From assembly GCA_947311455.1 (NCBI GenBank), contig CAMZKY010000104.1:1-5719 (forward strand): DNA of 5,719 nucleotides. The letters run 5' to 3'. The position numbers and the translations under genes were made by a program. This document shows, piece by piece, positions 5,630 through 5,719 of this stretch. Position 1 is the stretch's first letter. Each line of letters begins with the position of its first letter. Source of the stretch: an uncultured Marinosulfonomonas sp. (GTDB taxonomy: Bacteria > Pseudomonadota > Alphaproteobacteria > Rhodobacterales > Rhodobacteraceae). The notes under the pieces were generated by a model. That model saw only the letters and a program-made list of their open reading frames with translations. It was not told the DNA's origin and ran no database searches.

Positions 5630-5719
5630 ATGCTTTCAAATATTATTCACGGTGCGCCAATCTGGGTTTGGCCTTTGCTTGTGGTGCTGATCGTCTTGGG
5701 GCTAATCGCCTCAAAGGAG
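5630..5719 (+). CDS. Small membrane protein, N-terminal 30 residues only (DUF6622-like)
   Basis: The ATG at 5630 follows a strong AGGAG (5619-5623) with 6-base spacing. The frame is open to the window edge, giving 30 residues. The protein starts MLSNIIHGAPIWVWPLLVVL and continues hydrophobic to about residue 26, ending in a short charged turn (ASKE). This is a first transmembrane helix with the P-x-W-V-W-x-L-L start that I associate with small multi-helix inner-membrane proteins annotated as DUF6622. The family name is a resemblance from memory. It diverges from the LytTR regulator, and such pairs often contain regulator and target. Function unknown; the rest lies outside the window. Confidence 0.75.
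   Translation, partial: MLSNIIHGAPIWVWPLLVVLIVLGLIASKE

Overview
The window fits a chromosomal segment of an alphaproteobacterium, most likely Rhodobacterales (Roseobacter-type). This rests on protein style and gene order: gcvT-gcvH-gcvP behind a tandem glycine riboswitch, and a gamma-glutamylcyclotransferase-like protein of a type I associate with that order. No rRNA, tRNA, insertion sequence, CRISPR array or phage gene is visible, and the taxonomic placement is inference.

The left 70% is the glycine cleavage operon on the minus strand, read from right to left. Its layout is a promoter near 4193-4220, two adjacent glycine aptamers (4149 down to 3999), a terminator-like hairpin with a U-run (3986-3947), gcvT (3917-2787), gcvH (2767-2408), a 95-base spacer holding a long compound palindrome (2396-2339), then gcvP (from 2312, running off the left edge at base 1 with about 770 residues present). 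P decarboxylates glycine and passes the aminomethyl group to the lipoyl arm of H. T then moves the methylene to tetrahydrofolate and releases ammonia. The L protein (lipoamide dehydrogenase) is not in the window. Free glycine presumably relieves termination in the leader, so the operon is made when its substrate is plentiful.

To the right, a plus-strand gene (4230-4769) diverges from the operon and encodes a gamma-glutamylcyclotransferase/AIG2-like protein. It ends one base from the 3' end of a convergent minus-strand gene (5529-4771), which encodes a four-helix membrane protein with a C-terminal LytTR DNA-binding domain. Divergent from that gene, a small membrane protein starts at 5630 and runs off the right edge.

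The points most worth a second look are four. (1) Two 9-base direct repeats with a 21-base period, the geometry of LytTR binding sites, sit on the start of the LytTR gene, and a third copy lies in the start of the divergent gene. (2) A 58-base palindrome of palindromes separates gcvH from gcvP. (3) A 7-base-pair helix could close around the whole tandem riboswitch. (4) An inverted repeat contains the -10 elements of the divergent gcv and cyclotransferase promoters. I do not see a wholly new enzyme system; the novelty, if any, is regulatory.
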